Below, piece by piece: positions 33,239 through 34,459 of a stretch of DNA of 34,459 bases (positions within the stretch are counted from its first letter, which is position 1; each line of letters starts with the position of its first letter). Where the stretch lies: positions 1 to 34,459 of the forward strand of contig JAAFJU010000039.1 in assembly GCA_013298165.1 (NCBI GenBank), in the 5' to 3' direction. The notes beneath the pieces are model-generated. The model did not search any database. It was given only the letters and a program-made list of their open reading frames with translations, and was not told where the DNA came from. The DNA is from Synechococcales cyanobacterium bin31.maxbin.ball.101. GTDB taxonomy: Bacteria; Cyanobacteriota; Cyanobacteriia; Leptolyngbyales; Leptolyngbyaceae. Made by a program: the position numbers and the translations under genes.

Positions 33239-34459
33239 TCAAAACGTGAAGACCAGTTCGATCGTCCAGGCTTGGGAAGATCCTTGAGAAGACGATCGAA
33301 CCCACTCCACCCGTTTTAGAAATTCCCGCAGGTAAAACCGCCGCTCCGGTTCGGATAGTCCATCCCAAAAGGCAGGAATCGAGACCGTCTCTGCGATCGA
33401 CACCAGATTAGTCGGTGGAAGTCGGGATTGGGACGCTTGCAGAACAGAGATCTCAGCGCGAAGTTTGTACGATCGCAGCATTACCGTTTCTGCATCCAAA
33501 ATTTGAGTGGCTTCTAGTTCTGCCACTTGTTTGAGTATTGTCTGCTTATTTAAAATCTGTTGTTCTAACTGTTCGCTAGCCCGTTTTAATTGATCCACCG
33601 GAAGCGGCGCGATCGCCCTCGGTAGCTCCTTACAGATTTGATCAATCACGGCATTTAATACTTCGTCGTAGCTAACCGAACCACATTTTTTACCCAGCCC
33701 CAACTCACAAGCCTTACAATCCGTCGGACGTAAATAGAGATAAGTCGGCTTTGATTTTTTGCGGGCTGATACAGAGGCCACGGTCATCGAGGATTTGCAA
33801 ATTTTACAAATGACCAATCCCGAGAGCGATCGGCCACTGCTGGCCGCCCGTTTTGGCAAGCGGCGGTTGCGTTGGAGCAGTCGATCGACTTGGGCCGCTT
33901 CATCCGGTGAAACGATCGCCTCATGGGTATCTCGAATAATATCCCCCGTCACATAGTCCAAATGCCCGCGATACACGGGACTCGTCAACCATCGCAATGC
34001 GGTAGAAGGCGAGATGGTTTTATCAAAATTTTGCTTCAAATAACGCACCGCACCCCGCACCGATCCGTAGAGCAAAAACTGATCAAACAACGCTTTAACG
34101 ATCGGAGCCGCAATCGGATCAATTCCATAGCATGGGACTAAATCGGAAACCGATCGGACATAGCCAAAAGGCACTCGACCCGGCGGTGGCAGCGCTTGCA
34201 ATCGATTTTTCGCATGACCCTGCCGAATCGATCGGCTCCGCAGTTGTTTTTGAAGCTCATTGAAGTTTGCGATGTGATCTCCCCCAAAATTGGGGGCTGG
34301 GGGGCGGTTCGCCAGGGTTTGGGATCGATTCGCCAATTCACAAACCTGTAATCCGATCGCCTGACAATCCGCCAACACCCGCTCCACCTCCCCCATCGAA
34401 TCCCCCAACTCTGCCAAGGTTTCCACCACAAGCAACGCCGCTGGCAATTCACGACAATC
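33239..34459 (-). CDS. Large serine recombinase, N-terminus cut by window end
   Basis: The frame is open from the stop at 33239 to the window edge (at least 406 residues). The visible part starts with the end of the resolvase domain (LLVVETLAELGDSMGEVERV), then a recombinase domain (GRVPFGYVR ... FDQFLLYGSVRGAVRYLKQN ... SPSTALRWLTSPVYRGHLDY), a zinc ribbon (CKICKSSM ... CKACELGLGKKC) and a C-terminal coiled coil (QLKRASEQLEQQILNKQTIL). This is the large serine recombinase class to which XisF of the fdxN element belongs. The catalytic Ser lies outside the window. About residues 40-55 of the visible part (NRPPAPNFGGDH) are encoded by an inserted dispersed repeat. Confidence 0.9.
   Translation of the reverse strand, partial: DCRELPAALLVVETLAELGDSMGEVERVLADCQAIGLQVCELANRSQTLANRPPAPNFGGDHIANFNELQKQLRSRSIRQGHAKNRLQALPPPGRVPFGYVRSVSDLVPCYGIDPIAAPIVKALFDQFLLYGSVRGAVRYLKQNFDKTISPSTALRWLTSPVYRGHLDYVTGDIIRDTHEAIVSPDEAAQVDRLLQRNRRLPKRAASSGRSLSGLVICKICKSSMTVASVSARKKSKPTYLYLRPTDCKACELGLGKKCGSVSYDEVLNAVIDQICKELPRAIAPLPVDQLKRASEQLEQQILNKQTILKQVAELEATQILDAETVMLRSYKLRAEISVLQASQSRLPPTNLVSIAETVSIPAFWDGLSEPERRFYLREFLKRVEWVRSSSQGSSQAWTIELVFTF
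34280..34316. repeat. Half copy of the GAACCGCCCCC dispersed repeat inside the recombinase gene
   Basis: The sequence CCCCCAAAATTGGGGGCT, then GGGGGGCGGTTCGCCA, matches the right arm of 10314-10394 in the same orientation. It is translated in frame in the recombinase (NRPPAPNFGG), in a linker between the resolvase and recombinase domains, so the insertion did not break the gene. Confidence 0.8.

Overview
The window is cyanobacterial. It carries petG (cytochrome b6f), cytM, and an ocp-crtW-frp photoprotection cluster. It also has a Get3d-type ATPase, a DUF2358 protein, a small C-x2-C protein of a type I recall from cyanobacteria, and a very high density of CGATCG/GCGATCGC (HIP1-like) octamers throughout. 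I cannot name the genus with confidence.

Layout. 1-0.7 kb (-): edge of a response regulator and a cupin. 0.95-4.25 kb (+): four tandem genes for envelope-type proteins (a disordered Thr/Lys-rich protein with a C-terminal membrane region, a single-pass protein, a lipoprotein and a secreted lysozyme-like protein). 4.3-6.5 kb (-): a TPR protein that ends where its family usually continues into a CHAT protease, fused relics of xisH and xisI, and a PD-(D/E)xK nuclease-like protein. 6.6-10.3 kb: housekeeping genes (small Cys protein, DUF2358, Get3d, petG, cytM, HEAT protein). 10.4-13.05 kb (-): clpB. 13.2-26.65 kb: an accessory, defence-like region. It holds a two-gene Septu-type system (PtuA ATPase + PtuB HNH), a giant secreted TPS/beta-helix/Ig-like/CHAT protein, an HNH nuclease with a small overlapping partner, an orphan HigA-like antitoxin, a ParDE-type pair, and a NACHT-HEAT (bacterial NLR-like) protein. 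26.65-27.2 kb: an unusual 21-bp tandem repeat. 27.2-30.75 kb: secreted repeat protein, alpha/beta hydrolase, lone minimal nucleotidyltransferase, glycerolipid acyltransferase. 31.0-33.24 kb (+): ocp, crtW, frp. 33.24 kb to the end (-): a large serine recombinase cut by the window edge.

How the parts fit. OCP quenches phycobilisome excitation, CrtW makes the keto-carotenoid that OCP binds, and FRP switches OCP off. All three lie in order on one strand, so the full cycle plus its pigment supply is encoded in 2.2 kb. The 21.0-23.3 kb stretch looks built from cassettes. A 135-bp degraded copy of the ParD-like gene start lies 2.1 kb from the intact one, the short sequence (GATC)GCCCCTCCCCA recurs at four module boundaries, and a relic of the NACHT gene tail lies between modules. 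That relic carries two hairpin mini-insertions of 22 and 24 bp, and the intact paralogue serves as an empty-site reference for both. This natural before/after comparison of very small repeat elements at ATCG^ATCG sites is the most unusual sequence-level signal in the window. The most interesting functional candidates are the NACHT-HEAT gene, the overlapping small-protein/HNH pair and the TPS-CHAT fusion.

All assignments come from reading the sequence and from recalled family knowledge; no searches were run.
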